Shown here piece after piece: positions 14,018 through 23,426 of a stretch of 64,000 nt of DNA (positions are counted from its first letter, which is position 1; every line of letters begins with the position of its first letter). The stretch comes from Clostridia bacterium (GTDB lineage Bacteria > Bacillota > Clostridia > TANB77 > CAG-508): positions 62,001 through 126,000 of the forward strand of contig JAGAKS010000017.1 in NCBI GenBank assembly GCA_017625465.1. The letters run 5' to 3'. Both the position numbers and the translations under genes were made by a program. The notes under the pieces were generated by a model. It did not search any database. It was not told the origin of the DNA and saw only the letters and a list, made by a program, of their open reading frames with translations.

Positions 14018-16153
14018 GTGAATAAACTGAGACATAAAAGTGATCTTGAAAAATCAAATTTCAGATATAACATTTTAACTACTTGTGCATATTTTGTAGG
14101 TATTGTCATTCTTATTCAGCTGTTTAATATACAAATTGTAAACGGGGCTGAATATAGAGAAACCTCAAATACAAGGCTTTCGAGAGAAGGAAAGATAGAA
14201 GCAGCAAGAGGTTCTATTTCTGATAGAACAGGAACTACTTTAGTTTCCACAGATTTGGGAGCATCTGTGGAAATGTACAAGACAAATGTTGATGATGAAA
14301 CACTTAATAATTCAATATTACTTATGACAAATATTCTTAAACAAAATGGAGATACTTATATCAATCCATTTCCAATTTCAATAAATCCTTATGAGTTCTT
14401 GTTTAATACAGAAGAGGAACTCGCAAATTGGCGTAACACATACAAAATTCCTGATGCAGCATCGGCAGAAGAAGCTTTCTATTTGTTTAGAGATAAATAT
14501 AATATACAAAATGATAATCCAGAAGAAATTGCACAAATTTTAGCAATAAGATATGCAATTACAACAGAAGGATATTCTACTACAAGAACTTTGCAAATAT
14601 CTCCTGCTATTACAGCGGAAAGTGCAATCCAGCTTCAAGAAATGAGTCAAAGTTTAACTGGTGTAAGAGTTGTTCAAGAGCCAGTTAGGAAGTATTATAC
14701 AGGAAACTTAGCATCACATATTATAGGATATGTTCAAAGAATAAGAGATAAAAATGTAGAAGAATTTAAGGCAAGAGGAGATAATTACGAATACGAACCA
14801 GACGATAAAGTTGGACAAACAGGTATAGAATATGTTTTTGAAGAATATTTAAGAGGTCAAGATGGTATTAAACAGATAGATATGTCTGTTGATGGAACGA
14901 TTACTGGTGAATATACAGCAGAAGAGGCAATTGGAGGAGCTAATATTGTACTTACAATAGATGCAAACTTACAAGGAATCACAGAAAGAGCCTTAGCAGC
15001 AAATATTGAAAAAATTAGAAATGGCGGATTTGGAACAGTATATAATGCTGAAGGCGGTAGTGCAGTAGTAATGAATGTAAATACAGGTGAAATACTTGCT
15101 ATGGCAAGTTATCCAGATTATACACCAGAGTATTATTATCAAGGTATAACACAGGCACAATTAGATGAATATAATGCTGGAAACAATATGCATTTTAGAG
15201 CAATTTCAAGTGCTTATGCACCTGGTTCAACTTTTAAAATGATAACAGCAGTAGCTGCATTAGAATCAGGAGCTACAACGACTACCGAAAAAATTAATGA
15301 TAATGGAAGATATCCAGTAGAAGGAATAACAGATTATAATAAACTGCCAGCATGTTGGATTTATAATAGTTATGGTCATGGTCATGGTCCATTAAATGTA
15401 GTAGGAGCACTAGAGAAATCTTGTAACTATTTCTTTTATGAAGTGGCTAGCAGAATGGGAATAGATGTATTAGAAAAATATGCTAGATTTTATGGCTTAG
15501 GAAGTAAAACTGGTGTTGAACTTTCAAGCGAAAGGGCTGGAATTGTAGCATGTAGAGAGGATTTGAAAGAATCTACTGGAGAAATTTGGTCGCAAGGACA
15601 TACAGTAAGTGCTGCTATTGGTCAAGGTAGAAACAATGTTACACCACTTCAAATGGCAAGATATATTTCTATGATAGCAAATGGTGGAAAAAAAGTTAAT
15701 ACTACGATTGTAAAAGATGTTATACTATCAAATGGAACTTATGTATCGCGTTCAGAAATAGAAGAGTTTGTTAATAAAAAATTAAATATACCAGAAGACA
15801 CTAGTGAGAACTTTGAAATAAGTGAAGAAACTACAAGAGCAGTATTACAGGGAATGTTGTCTGTTACAGATGATGCTGGTGGTACAGCATATCAGGTTTT
15901 CCAAGATTTTAACATACAAGTAGGTGGAAAGACTGGGTCAGCAGAAGCAGGAAGTAAAGTTCATGCTTGGTTTGTAGGTTTTGCACCATTTGATAATCCA
16001 GAAATAGCAGTTGTTGTTATGGTAGAAAATGGTGGACATGGTTATTATACAGCAGAAGTCGTAAGAGAAATAATTGCAGAATATTTTGGAATGAATGTTC
16101 AAGAAGTTAAAGAAGCAATGAATGTAAGTTCTGAAATAGAAAGTTTTAGATAA
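14018..16153 (+). CDS. mrdA: Class B penicillin-binding protein 2 (elongation transpeptidase)
   Basis: A ~711-residue transpeptidase that cross-links lateral-wall peptidoglycan within the MreBCD complex. It has one N-terminal membrane helix (~20-40), a class-B dimerisation domain (A-A-R-G-S-I-S-D-R-T-G-T), and a C-terminal penicillin-binding domain with S404-x-x-K407 (PGSTFK), S468-x-N470 (SCN) and K638-T-G. All catalytic residues are present. The start is unclear: GTG at 14018 sits inside the best ribosome site (AGAAGGTG), which is better spaced for a CTG codon at 14027. The true start may be that rare codon. Confidence 0.93.
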   Translation: MNKLRHKSDLEKSNFRYNILTTCAYFVGIVILIQLFNIQIVNGAEYRETSNTRLSREGKIEAARGSISDRTGTTLVSTDLGASVEMYKTNVDDETLNNSILLMTNILKQNGDTYINPFPISINPYEFLFNTEEELANWRNTYKIPDAASAEEAFYLFRDKYNIQNDNPEEIAQILAIRYAITTEGYSTTRTLQISPAITAESAIQLQEMSQSLTGVRVVQEPVRKYYTGNLASHIIGYVQRIRDKNVEEFKARGDNYEYEPDDKVGQTGIEYVFEEYLRGQDGIKQIDMSVDGTITGEYTAEEAIGGANIVLTIDANLQGITERALAANIEKIRNGGFGTVYNAEGGSAVVMNVNTGEILAMASYPDYTPEYYYQGITQAQLDEYNAGNNMHFRAISSAYAPGSTFKMITAVAALESGATTTTEKINDNGRYPVEGITDYNKLPACWIYNSYGHGHGPLNVVGALEKSCNYFFYEVASRMGIDVLEKYARFYGLGSKTGVELSSERAGIVACREDLKESTGEIWSQGHTVSAAIGQGRNNVTPLQMARYISMIANGGKKVNTTIVKDVILSNGTYVSRSEIEEFVNKKLNIPEDTSENFEISEETTRAVLQGMLSVTDDAGGTAYQVFQDFNIQVGGKTGSAEAGSKVHAWFVGFAPFDNPEIAVVVMVENGGHGYYTAEVVREIIAEYFGMNVQEVKEAMNVSSEIESFR

Positions 16154-16167
16154 AAGGATGGAAAAAG

Positions 16168-16773
16168 ATGTTGAACAATATTAAAATTAGTCAAAGAGCA
16201 GATGAAATAGTTTTAAATGTTAATATAATAGCAGAATTAAATGAAATTATTGAAGAGTTAGAAGTAAAACTTCCAAAATTAAAAGAATTTTATAAAACTT
16301 CTACTTTGCCTATGAGAATTACTGGAAAGTTATTTTCAGAAACTGAGATAGAAACTCTAAAAAATTTAATTCAAGAAGAAATAAATGTTGATATAAAATT
16401 TGATGATGTGTCTGATTTGTTAGGGTTACATGCTATTAAAAAGACTTTTCAAGTTAATACAGAAATATCTGAAACTAAATATATTGTTAATTCAATTCGT
16501 TCAGGACAAATTGAAGAATATCCAGGGAGCTTAGTAATTTGTGGAGATGTTAATGCTGGTGGAGAAGTTGTAGCAGGTGGAAATGTTATTGTAGTAGGTG
16601 CTTTAAGAGGAGTTGCACATGCAGGAGCAAATGGTAATATGCTTGCCATGATATCAGCTAATTCGATAGATGTAACTCAAATAAGAATTGGTAATTTAGT
16701 AAAAGAGATAGAAGAAAAAATCGAGAAAAACCCTATTTGTAAAGTATCTGGAAATGAAATTATAATAAGCTAG
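16168..16773 (+). CDS. minC: Septum-site determining protein MinC
   Basis: A 201-residue inhibitor of FtsZ assembly. The N-terminal ~95 residues are a variable FtsZ-binding domain. The C-terminal half is the right-handed beta-helix diagnostic of MinC: SGQIEEYPGSLVICGDVNAG, then GGNVIVVGALRGVAHAGANG and an A-x-S-I-D-V-T-Q-I-R-I-G segment that binds MinD. It is co-transcribed with the mre/PBP2 genes (14-nt gap). Unusually, a terminator follows and minD/minE are not here, although minCDE are usually adjacent; they may be elsewhere in the genome. Confidence 0.92.
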   Translation: MLNNIKISQRADEIVLNVNIIAELNEIIEELEVKLPKLKEFYKTSTLPMRITGKLFSETEIETLKNLIQEEINVDIKFDDVSDLLGLHAIKKTFQVNTEISETKYIVNSIRSGQIEEYPGSLVICGDVNAGGEVVAGGNVIVVGALRGVAHAGANGNMLAMISANSIDVTQIRIGNLVKEIEEKIEKNPICKVSGNEIIIS

Positions 16774-16791
16774 AGTAATAAAATAAAGGCA

Positions 16792-16829
16792 AAGAGCTAA
16801 TGCATAATTTATGTATTAGTTCTTTTTTT
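16792..16829 (+). terminator. Terminator of the mre-minC operon
   Basis: An approximately 14-bp stem (16792-16807 with ~16809-16824, some G-T pairs) running into seven T residues. Confidence 0.85.
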
Positions 16830-16890
16830 ATATAAATTTGTTCACTAATAATAAAAGACTGCATATAAATATAAAAAAGGAGGGTAACCT

Positions 16891-17016
16891 ATGCAAAACA
16901 TGGATATAAATAAATTATTAGATATGATAGCTAAAATGGATAAGGAGGAACTTGAAAAGAACTTAAATAAGGCACAGGAAATTTTAAAGAACACAGATTT
17001 TAAAGATAAACTTTAA
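16891..17016 (+). CDS. 41-residue small helical protein
   Basis: An ATG at 16891 behind a strong AAAAAGGAGGG ribosome site; TAA at 17014. The product is one or two charged amphipathic helices (MQNMDINKLLDMIAKMDKEE, then LEKNLNKAQEILKN). No signal or membrane segment. It resembles tiny clostridial proteins of unknown role encoded beside the next gene's family. It is 15 nt upstream of that gene, so co-transcribed. Confidence 0.65.
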   Translation: MQNMDINKLLDMIAKMDKEELEKNLNKAQEILKNTDFKDKL

Positions 17017-17031
17017 TTTGAAGGAGAAAGT

Positions 17032-17385
17032 ATGAACGAGGATTTTTCAGAAGTAATTTCAAAATTTAAAAACATATTAGAAGAAAAGAACATAGATATG
17101 CCAAGTATTGTAGGTAATGTAGGTAATTCTAGCAATTCTTCTGAAAAATCTGATGGATTTGATATAGATATTGCAACCATTCTTAAAATTAAAAATATGA
17201 TAGGAAGTGCAAAAGAGAAAAATTCACCTAGAATGCAACTCTTAAATGCGTTAAAACCTTTTTTGCATAAAGAAAAGCAAGAAAAACTAGAAGAATATAT
17301 GAAATTGGCAAATATAATCACAATTTTAGAAATTTTAAACGAAAATCGGAGGTGGTTTGTTTGGAGGAAAACGCTGATTCCCTAA
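17032..17385 (+). CDS. Small conserved clostridial protein, possible C-terminal frameshift
   Basis: A 117-residue soluble protein with GGAG before its ATG. It has an N-terminal helix, a Ser/Asn-rich linker (SIVGNVGNSSNSSEKS), then the recognisable part: I-A-T-I-L-K-I-K-N-M-I, P-R-M-Q-L-L-N-A-L-K-P-F-L, K-E-K-Q-E-K-L-E-E-Y. This matches a family of short uncharacterised clostridial proteins. The last 13 residues (after NEN) look foreign. Skipping one C at 17347 gives NEN-GGGLFGGKR and a stop at 17375-17377, a more natural tail. So a one-base error or mutation is possible near the end. The following TTG-start gene overlaps it. Confidence 0.7.
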   Translation: MNEDFSEVISKFKNILEEKNIDMPSIVGNVGNSSNSSEKSDGFDIDIATILKIKNMIGSAKEKNSPRMQLLNALKPFLHKEKQEKLEEYMKLANIITILEILNENRRWFVWRKTLIP

Positions 17386-17483
17386 TAATTATTTGCCTTA
17401 TATTTATATTATTTAAAGAGAAGAATGTTGATTATATTCTTCTTTTTATTTTGTTCCGGATGCTTATTTTAAAGAAAATGTAA
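17361..17483 (+). CDS. 40-residue hydrophobic protein, TTG start
   Basis: A TTG at 17361 follows a good ribosome site, GGAGGTGG (17348-17355). The 41-codon frame overlaps the end of the preceding gene and stops at TAA 17481-17483. The product has a short acidic head and two very hydrophobic stretches (SLIIICLIFILF; DYILLFILF) around a charged turn, like tiny Leu-rich membrane proteins often encoded after this family. A weak hairpin plus T run (17420-17455) lies inside the frame, which argues somewhat against it. Confidence 0.5.
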   Translation: MEENADSLIIICLIFILFKEKNVDYILLFILFRMLILKKM

Positions 17484-17533
17484 TAAAAACTTAATAAACC
17501 GTTTTTGGTGGTTGAAAGCTTGTATTTCCGTAA
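17479..17533 (+). promoter_or_regulatory. Bipartite surface-regulon element, copy 1
   Basis: TGTAATAAAAACTTAATAA starts at 17479 and TTTCCGTAA at 17525 (46 nt apart). It lies 53 nt before the -35 of the first giant-protein operon. Same architecture as copies at 31710 and 50547. Probably an activator or repressor site (inference). Confidence 0.55.
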
Positions 17534-17586
17534 TTTTTTTACCTTGAAAATCTCTGTAACAATTGAAAAATGGGAATTTTTCCCTA

Positions 17587-17615
17587 TGTACAAAAAAATC
17601 TTAAAAGAGTAATAT
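17587..17615 (+). promoter_or_regulatory. Promoter of giant surface operon 1
   Basis: TGTACA at 17587-17592, 17-nt spacer, TAATAT at 17610-17615, about 57 nt before the ATG. The imperfect -35 fits a promoter that needs an activator. Confidence 0.55.
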
Positions 17616-17672
17616 TATATATATAAAAATTTAAGCAGTATTGCGCCAAAATGGCAGAAAGGGAAAAAAGTT

Positions 17673-20600
17673 ATGGAAAACAAAGTACTAAAGAAATTTT
17701 TAGTAATGGCAATCGTATTTGTTATCACATTCTCAAATTGTGGACTTACTTTGCAAGCTTTAGCTACTAGTGAAGGCATTTCAGTATTTGGATTTTCACT
17801 TTTTGGAAAAGACAGAGTAAGCTATAAAGCATATTTCTTGGACGAAAATGGAAAAGAAAAAGATGAGATGAGTGCTGATGTAAATAGCGAAATGACATTA
17901 GTTCTAGAGCTTGAACCAAAAGAAGTTGGATATTTGAGAGATGGAACTATACGAGCTGTTACTGAAGAAGGAGAAGCAAATTTTGAATTCAAAGAAATTT
18001 TGAATTTATCAGCAGAAAATGAAGAAAAAGAAGGAGAAAGCTTAGAGCAAACAGTTCAACTACAAGAAACACTTTTAAAGACTGAGCAAGTTGTAAATGC
18101 AGAATTACCAGAAGTTGAATTAGGTGTACCAGCAAATAATTCAAATACAGTAGCAGATGCAAATAACGTTGTAGAAAATAGTTCTGTAGAAAATAACGTG
18201 GTTTCAGAAAAAGTAGAAAATGTTACTGGAGAAAATACTGTGTCTAATACTACTGGTACTGATTCTACAACTAATACTGTTCAAAACGAAGTTTCAAAAG
18301 AACCAGCAACTACAGAAGAACAAAATACAGTTACACCAGAAAGTTCTATACCAGAAACTTCTATGCCAGAAGATGTTTTAGTTGATGAAGATATAGTTTA
18401 TCAAGAAGAAGTAAAAGAAAACGAAGGAGCAGTAATTTCACCAAGTAGTGCTAAAATTAATAGTGCAAATGAAATTGCAATTTCAAATATTGTTGAGCCT
18501 ACAAAAATATACGTAAAATTAGCTTATAAATCTGGAGAAACTTTGAAGGTATCAGATTTATATAAAGAAGCTAGTTTAGAATTATCAGGAACTTATATCA
18601 ACGAAGACTTAGAGGAAATAGCAGTTAATGGTTCAGATAAGATTACAACAGAATGGACTTATTCTAAAGACATATTAGTTTCAAGTGAAATTACAAAAGT
18701 TTCACCTTTCGAAGTTGAAGGAACTAAAGGAACTTTAGTAGAAAGTAGAATAGTTGTAAATAGAGATTGTACTGAAGAAAACTATTTACCTTTAAAAGAG
18801 ACAGTTATTGAATTGGAAGCTCCACAAATAAATGGAAAATTTCCAAAAGCTTTAGATGTGAGTGCTGTAAAATTAAAAGCAACAACAGGTGAAGAAATAA
18901 ATGAAATTACTTTCTCAAGTGATAATTGGAATTATGATACAAATAACAATACCATAACTATAAAAGTAGAAAATCCAAATGCTGTTTTAACAAGTGGCGA
19001 AGATATATATGTAATTACTTACAGATATGATGAATATGTTGAAAGTGAAGAAATTACAGTTAATATAAAAGGAAAATTTACAGCGGAAGAATATAGCGGA
19101 AAAGAAAACAACAAAATAGTAAAAAAATTTTCAGATGAGAAAAATACAATAGTAAATATTGGAGAACTTATTACATATTCAATAGGAACAACAGAAGATT
19201 TAATAAACAAAGCAAAAATAAATGCTAATTATAATTCTGTTGAAGCTGTATATGAAACAGAATATACTTCAACAGTTGGTATAAACATTCTTACAAATGA
19301 TGTTTTAAGAGAATTTACTTTAAAAGATATAAAAGATTTTTATGTAGATAAATCAAACATAGAGTTTGAAGCAACAGATGTAAAATACAAATCTATTAAA
19401 TTTAAGTATGCAGAGATAGTAGAACTATTAAATCAAGGCGGAACAATTGAAATAAAAGCAAGTACAGGAGAGCTTTTATATACATTAAATAAGGAACTTA
19501 TTAAATCACAAGATGATTGTGAAATGGTATTAAACGGAGATGTTCGTGGAGTAGAAATCTCTGTAAAAGATATTAAAGCAAATGGAACAATAACAATAGA
19601 TTTTGTTAAATCTATTGGAAAATGTGCTTATGAAAAAGCAGTATTTAATAATTTTGATAGAATTGAAAGTAGAATAAAAGCAGAAGTTAAATATGGTACT
19701 TCTGATGAAACAATTGAACTAACACCACTAAAAACTGAAAAATATTTTGAGAAAAGTTATACAAGAGCTGAAATTTCAATGAATAAGGATGCATTATCTA
19801 CAATTTTAGACAATGATAATGTAGAAATAAAAATAGAATTAAATAATAATACTGAAAACAGTGATTTATACATAAATCCAGAGTTTGAAGTAGTATTTCC
19901 AAGTTATGTACAAAATGTAGAAGTAAAATCAGTAAACCTTTTATATGAAGAAGGATTAACAGTAAAAAATATTGGACTTTTTAAAGATAGCAATAATGTT
20001 CAGAGAATGAAAATTCAATTAGAAGGTGTACAAAGAAACTTTAGTACAAGTGATATAACAAATGGTACAAATATTATAGTTAATACTAAAATTGTTGTTG
20101 ATGATTATACACCAAGAAAAGAAGACCAATTAAAAATGTACTATTTCAACCAAGGTGTAACAAATTATCAATCACAAACAGAATGGAAAATTTCAACACC
20201 AATTCCTGATGGAATAATTAAAACAACAAATGGTTTTGATGTTGAAGTATTTGAGTTCCAAGCTCCATCAGGATTTGTAACAGCTAATGGTATTGAAAAT
20301 TACGATGGCTTAGGAAGTGTAATAGAAACTATTAAACAAGGCGAAATTACTGCTAAAGCAGAAATGGGTGAGACTCCAAGAGTAGTTACTATGACACTTG
20401 CTGCATTAAATAATACAGGAAATAAATGTACAGATGTTGTTATGTTAGGTAGAATACCTAATACAGAAGCAACAGATGTTATAACAGGTGCAAAACTAGG
20501 AACAAATAGAGATACAACATTAGTAGGAGAAATAATTCAAGCAGATAGTAATCCAGTTGGTTGTGATATATATTATTCAACAAAAGCTGATGCTGATAGA

Positions 20601-23411
20601 GCATTGAACAACCCATCAAATGCTTGGACAAAAACACCAGAAGATTTAAGTCAAGTAAAATCTTTCTTAATTATTCCAACTAGTGCAGTAGAAGCTGGAA
20701 TAGCATTTAAATATAGTTATAATGTTCAATTGCCTGCAAATTTACCTTATGACGTAGAAATGTATGGAAATTTTGGTGCATATTATAATAATCATACAGA
20801 TCTTGCAGTTGTATATGAAAGTACTAAAGCAGACTTAGTAGGTTTAGTTACAGATGCAGGACCAAAATTAGACGTTTCTTTAAATGTAGATATTGGAGAT
20901 GGTGCGAAAGTACTATCAGGAAAAAGATTAAATTATACAATAACAGTTGTTAACTCTGGAAGTTTACCAGTTTCAGATGTTATTTTAAAAGCACCTATAC
21001 CAACATATACATCATATTTTGTTTTGGAAGGTAATCCAGACCAAGGAGATATGGGATATTCAGTTGATGCTACTCAAACAGAATTAGTTAACACAATTGG
21101 AACTATAAATCCTGGAGAAACAAAAACATTTGAATATACTGTAAAAACAGCTAGAAAACCACAATTAGATCAATATGCAATAAAAGATGAAAATGGATAT
21201 TACATATATGATGCAGATGCCAATAAAAAATATATAACAGAAGTTCCAAAAATATATATAGAAAATAAAGTAACTGTAGAAAGCTCAACGCTTGCTAATA
21301 AAATTGAAAGTAATACAGTAAAAAATGAATTAGAATATGCTAATTTTGAAATGACTACTAAATTAGATTTTGATAAAGTATTAAATGCAGGAATGGAAAG
21401 TAATTTTAGATTAATTTTATTAAATATTTCTAATGAAAAGCAAAAAAATGTTGAAGTAGTGTTTGATGCAGGAACAATATATGAATTAGTTTCAGGACAA
21501 GTATTAGATCGTAATGAAAAAGTAATTACAGATAACGTAAGATTTGATTCAGAGTCTGGAAAAATATATTTTCCAGTAGGAGATATGAATAGTGGAGAAC
21601 GAGTAGAACTAAAATTAAAAGTAAAAGCTAAAGTTATTGATGAAGTAGAAAAAACATATGATTGTTATTTTGGTGCTAAATCATCAGAAATGGATAATTA
21701 TGAAAAAGGTACACTAGTACCTCAAGTGATAACAAGAGGATTGTTAGAAGCTGAAGATATTACATATCAATTACCAACTTCTATTAAAGAAGGTGAAGAA
21801 GTAATTATATCAACAAAAATTGAAAATATTGGTGGATGTGATGTAACTAAGGCAACATTTGAATGTGAGATACCAAACAGTGTTGAAGTAGTTAAAGTTA
21901 CAACTACTGGAAAAAGAGATTTAGGAACAGGTGCAGGAACAGGAAAAATTTCTGATGTTTTACCTTATATTTCTGCAAAAGAAAGTATAACAGTTGATAT
22001 AACTTTAAAAGCTAAAAATTTGGCTGGTACGGATCCATCAAAAGTTATATTAACAAGAATAATAAAAAATGAAAATCAAGAAGATATTAAAATAGGACCA
22101 ATAGAATTTACTATTTTAAATACAGAAAAAACAGAAGAAGAAATCTTTGAAGAAGAAAGAGAAGAATTCGAAAAAATAGAAGAAGAATATAACAAAGAGC
22201 AAGAAAACAACGAGAACAAAAATGAAAATCAACAAGAAGAAAATACTGAAACTCCTATAGAGAATCCAGTAACTCCACCTAATAATGGAGAAAATGAAAA
22301 CACTAATGAGCCAGAAAACAACGCAGAAAATAATACACCAAATGAAATGCCAAAAGAAGAAAATAACAAAACAGAAGAAAATAATACACCAGTTGTTGAA
22401 GAAAAAGCAACTTATAACATAACAGGTAGAGCTTGGTATGATGAAAATAAAAATGGCTCTAGAGAAGATAATGAAAAAGGAATATCTTCTGTGAAAGTAT
22501 ATTTGTTAACTGCTGGTAATCGTATGGTAAAATCTACAACAACAAATAGTGAAGGTATATATAACTTTGACAAAATAGAAAATGGAAAATACATTGTAGC
22601 ATTTTCTTACGATAAAAATTTATATGATATTACTACATACAAAAAATCAGGAGTAGAAGAAGATAGAAATTCTGATGCAATAGCAAGTAAATCTGAAGAT
22701 ATAAATGCGATTACAAATGAATTTACAGTTGCAGATAGTGATATAAGCAATATAGATATAGGCTTACAAAATAAAGATATTTTTGATTTACAAATAAATA
22801 AATATATTTCAAAAATAAAAGTTACAACTAGCAAAGACGAAAAAACATATAGTTATGATAATAAAGAACTTGCTAAAGTAGATATTCGTTCAAAATATAT
22901 TAAAGGAGCTAAAGTAGAGCTAGAATATGCGATTGTTTTAGAAAACAAAGGAAGCATAGCTGGTAATGCAGAACAATTAGTAGATTATTTAGGATCAGAT
23001 ATAGAATTTGATGAAAATAAAAATAAAGATTGGTATAGAGGAAATGATGGATATGTTTATATTAAGAATATAAATCAAAATACATTAAATCCAGGAGAGA
23101 AGAAAGAGTATAAATTAATTTTAACTAAAACTATGACAGGAGAAAATACAGGTACATTATCAAATAAAGTAGAACTTTTAAAAACTTTCTGTAATTCTGG
23201 AGTAGTTGAAAACGCAGAAAATAATAGTAGTGTTCAAAATACAATTATAACAATATCAACTGGTAGAACATTACAAACAATAATTATATTTATATTCATA
23301 ATAGCAATACTCGTTGGTATTGGATACAATAAAATACCTATTGATATACATTTTAACAAAGTGTACAAGTCAAAAGATAAAAAAATTAGTTTTAAGAAGT
23401 TTTATAAGTAA
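17673..23411 (+). CDS. Large surface protein A1 (DUF11/SdrD-B-like modules)
   Basis: A 1912-residue exported protein, not a named family. Signal peptide ~1-31, cleavage predicted at QALA|TS. A Thr/Asn/Glu-rich linker spans ~145-260. Beta-rich modules follow, including a DUF11-like domain ~1076-1160 (LNYTITVVNSGSLPVSDV). After an E/N-rich spacer (~1490-1575) comes an SdrD-B-like Ca-binding module ~1578-1700 (GRAWYDENKNGSREDNEKG). The C-terminus has I-S-T-G-R, a membrane helix ~1864-1888 and a Lys-rich tail, so it stays in the envelope. It pairs with the larger gene 15 nt downstream. Its closest relative here is the protein at 31904: same order, same 'ALATS' signal end, and aligned segments such as N-N-T-x-x-S-D-x-Y. 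Presumed structural or adhesive. Confidence 0.9.
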   Translation: MENKVLKKFLVMAIVFVITFSNCGLTLQALATSEGISVFGFSLFGKDRVSYKAYFLDENGKEKDEMSADVNSEMTLVLELEPKEVGYLRDGTIRAVTEEGEANFEFKEILNLSAENEEKEGESLEQTVQLQETLLKTEQVVNAELPEVELGVPANNSNTVADANNVVENSSVENNVVSEKVENVTGENTVSNTTGTDSTTNTVQNEVSKEPATTEEQNTVTPESSIPETSMPEDVLVDEDIVYQEEVKENEGAVISPSSAKINSANEIAISNIVEPTKIYVKLAYKSGETLKVSDLYKEASLELSGTYINEDLEEIAVNGSDKITTEWTYSKDILVSSEITKVSPFEVEGTKGTLVESRIVVNRDCTEENYLPLKETVIELEAPQINGKFPKALDVSAVKLKATTGEEINEITFSSDNWNYDTNNNTITIKVENPNAVLTSGEDIYVITYRYDEYVESEEITVNIKGKFTAEEYSGKENNKIVKKFSDEKNTIVNIGELITYSIGTTEDLINKAKINANYNSVEAVYETEYTSTVGINILTNDVLREFTLKDIKDFYVDKSNIEFEATDVKYKSIKFKYAEIVELLNQGGTIEIKASTGELLYTLNKELIKSQDDCEMVLNGDVRGVEISVKDIKANGTITIDFVKSIGKCAYEKAVFNNFDRIESRIKAEVKYGTSDETIELTPLKTEKYFEKSYTRAEISMNKDALSTILDNDNVEIKIELNNNTENSDLYINPEFEVVFPSYVQNVEVKSVNLLYEEGLTVKNIGLFKDSNNVQRMKIQLEGVQRNFSTSDITNGTNIIVNTKIVVDDYTPRKEDQLKMYYFNQGVTNYQSQTEWKISTPIPDGIIKTTNGFDVEVFEFQAPSGFVTANGIENYDGLGSVIETIKQGEITAKAEMGETPRVVTMTLAALNNTGNKCTDVVMLGRIPNTEATDVITGAKLGTNRDTTLVGEIIQADSNPVGCDIYYSTKADADRALNNPSNAWTKTPEDLSQVKSFLIIPTSAVEAGIAFKYSYNVQLPANLPYDVEMYGNFGAYYNNHTDLAVVYESTKADLVGLVTDAGPKLDVSLNVDIGDGAKVLSGKRLNYTITVVNSGSLPVSDVILKAPIPTYTSYFVLEGNPDQGDMGYSVDATQTELVNTIGTINPGETKTFEYTVKTARKPQLDQYAIKDENGYYIYDADANKKYITEVPKIYIENKVTVESSTLANKIESNTVKNELEYANFEMTTKLDFDKVLNAGMESNFRLILLNISNEKQKNVEVVFDAGTIYELVSGQVLDRNEKVITDNVRFDSESGKIYFPVGDMNSGERVELKLKVKAKVIDEVEKTYDCYFGAKSSEMDNYEKGTLVPQVITRGLLEAEDITYQLPTSIKEGEEVIISTKIENIGGCDVTKATFECEIPNSVEVVKVTTTGKRDLGTGAGTGKISDVLPYISAKESITVDITLKAKNLAGTDPSKVILTRIIKNENQEDIKIGPIEFTILNTEKTEEEIFEEEREEFEKIEEEYNKEQENNENKNENQQEENTETPIENPVTPPNNGENENTNEPENNAENNTPNEMPKEENNKTEENNTPVVEEKATYNITGRAWYDENKNGSREDNEKGISSVKVYLLTAGNRMVKSTTTNSEGIYNFDKIENGKYIVAFSYDKNLYDITTYKKSGVEEDRNSDAIASKSEDINAITNEFTVADSDISNIDIGLQNKDIFDLQINKYISKIKVTTSKDEKTYSYDNKELAKVDIRSKYIKGAKVELEYAIVLENKGSIAGNAEQLVDYLGSDIEFDENKNKDWYRGNDGYVYIKNINQNTLNPGEKKEYKLILTKTMTGENTGTLSNKVELLKTFCNSGVVENAENNSSVQNTIITISTGRTLQTIIIFIFIIAILVGIGYNKIPIDIHFNKVYKSKDKKISFKKFYK

Positions 23412-23426
23412 AGGAGGAGTGAAGTT

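Noticed and set aside
17420..17455. Hairpin plus T run as a terminator
   Set aside because: A short 8-bp AT-rich stem with a 9-nt loop; too weak to list, though it weighs slightly against the overlapping small ORF.
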